A DNA stretch of 64,000 nt from Acridotheres tristis (lineage: Eukaryota; Chordata; Aves; Passeriformes; Sturnidae): assembly GCA_037013685.1 (NCBI GenBank), contig CM072884.1, forward strand, positions 111,826,048 through 111,890,047, written 5' to 3'. The notes beneath the pieces are model-generated. The model saw only the letters and a program-made list of their open reading frames with translations, had not been told where the DNA came from and did not search any database. Shown piece after piece: positions 63,190 to 64,000 of the stretch. Both the position numbers and the translations under genes were made by a program. Positions within the stretch are counted from its first letter, which is position 1. Every line of letters starts with the position of its first letter.

Positions 63190-63716
63190 TAAGAGACCCC
63201 ACCTGCAGAGCTGCCCCAAACCTGGATCCCAGCACGGGGAGGAGCTGGAGCTGCTGCAGAGAGCCCAGAGGAGGCAGCAGGATGAGCAGAGGGATGGAGC
63301 AGCTCTGCTGGGAGGAAAGGCTGGCACAGCTGGGATTGTTCAGCCTGGAGAGGAGAAGCTTTGGGCTGAGCTCAGGGTGGCCTTGCAGGGCCTGAAGGAG
63401 CTGCAGGAACCATGGAGAGAGACAATTGCCAAGGGATGGAGGGACAGCACCCAGGGAATGGAGGGACAGCACACAGGGAATGGCTTCCAAGTAGGATTTG
63501 ATGGGATTTTGGGCAGGAATTGTTCCCTGGGAGAGGCTGGGCTGGAATTCCCAGAGCAGCTGTGGCTGCCCCTGGATCCCTGGCAGTGCCCAAGGCCAGG
63601 TTGGACATTGGGGCTGGAGCAGCCTGGGACAGTGGAAGGTGTCCCTCCCATGGCAGGGAGTTGGAACTGGATGATTTTTCAGATCCCTTCCAACCCAAAC
63701 CATTCTGTGATTCCAT
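63190..63716 (+). mobile_element. CR1 LINE 3' portion, long copy
   Basis: Sense copy from AGAGACCCCACCTGCAGAGC through GGAGGAGCTGGAGCTGCTGC, GTTCAGCCTGGAGAGGAGAA, a 22-bp tandem repeat (2 copies, 63,438-63,481), GGTTGGACATTGGGGCTGGA and CTTCCAACCCAAACCATTCT, to the tail GTGATTCCATGAGTCT. The best-preserved 3' end in the window, and the sister of 16,588-17,262. Confidence 0.96.
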
Positions 63717-64000
63717 GAGTCTCTATGTAATTCATTATTATTGAATGGATCTTCTTGTTTTACCTTCTAAAACATTTTTTTTGCCTTTATCTTTAAAAAG
63801 GAGGTATGAGTTTTCCTCACCTTGAGTAGTCATTCATTATTTTACAAACAGTTTGTATATCTTTCCTCAGATGTAATTTTAAGTGCAACACCAGTTAAAA
63901 TGTTTGAAACAGGCTTGGGCTTTAACCAGTGGAATGAACATAAATTAGAAACTATTCTTTGTCACTGTATATCTCTCCTGATGTCATCCTGCTGTTCCAC
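63717..64000. other. Unique DNA to the window end
   Basis: AT-rich; no gene or repeat recognised. Confidence 0.5.

Overview
This is an avian nuclear genome window, most likely from a songbird (passerine). The evidence is about two dozen 5'-truncated CR1 LINE fragments, many ending in the avian CR1 3' signature (ATTCTATGA-like octamers next to GGTTTGGGTTGGAAGGGAC on the antisense strand), plus three solo LTRs of bird-type endogenous retroviruses. Family identities are from memory of avian repeats; no search was run. I find no bacterial-style genes and no intact protein-coding gene. All the long open frames lie in repeats, in GC-rich DNA that has few stop codons by composition, or are of a length compatible with chance.

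Layout. 1-306 is an AAAG microsatellite cut by the window edge. 307-30,672 is gene-poor DNA with CR1 fragments in both orientations, an LTR nested inside a CR1 (9,389-10,008), a second LTR with an internal 63-bp tandem repeat (14,771-15,644), and a 52-bp minisatellite with 11 core copies (27,562-28,150). From 30,673 to 44,047 there is no recognisable CR1 or LTR, by far the longest such gap. It contains an AT-rich motif cluster (about 33,660-33,928), a strong CpG island (about 33,945-35,160) and a consensus splice donor at 34,876/34,877. From 44,048 to the end CR1 fragments return, mostly antisense to that donor, with a solo LTR (46,677-47,250) related to the nested one.

Interpretation. The CpG island looks like the promoter and untranslated first exon of a plus-strand gene whose first intron fills much or all of the remaining 29 kb. 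A candidate 101-nt second exon with a strong polypyrimidine acceptor lies at 37,259-37,359, and a CpG-dense micro-island with two NotI sites lies at about 39,007-39,198. The gene cannot be named from this sequence. Minus-strand donor motifs in the island make divergent transcription plausible.

No undescribed system is demonstrated. The most informative items are the repeat-free promoter domain with its candidate exons, the precisely bounded LTR-in-CR1 nesting, and tandem arrays that lie inside mobile-element copies.
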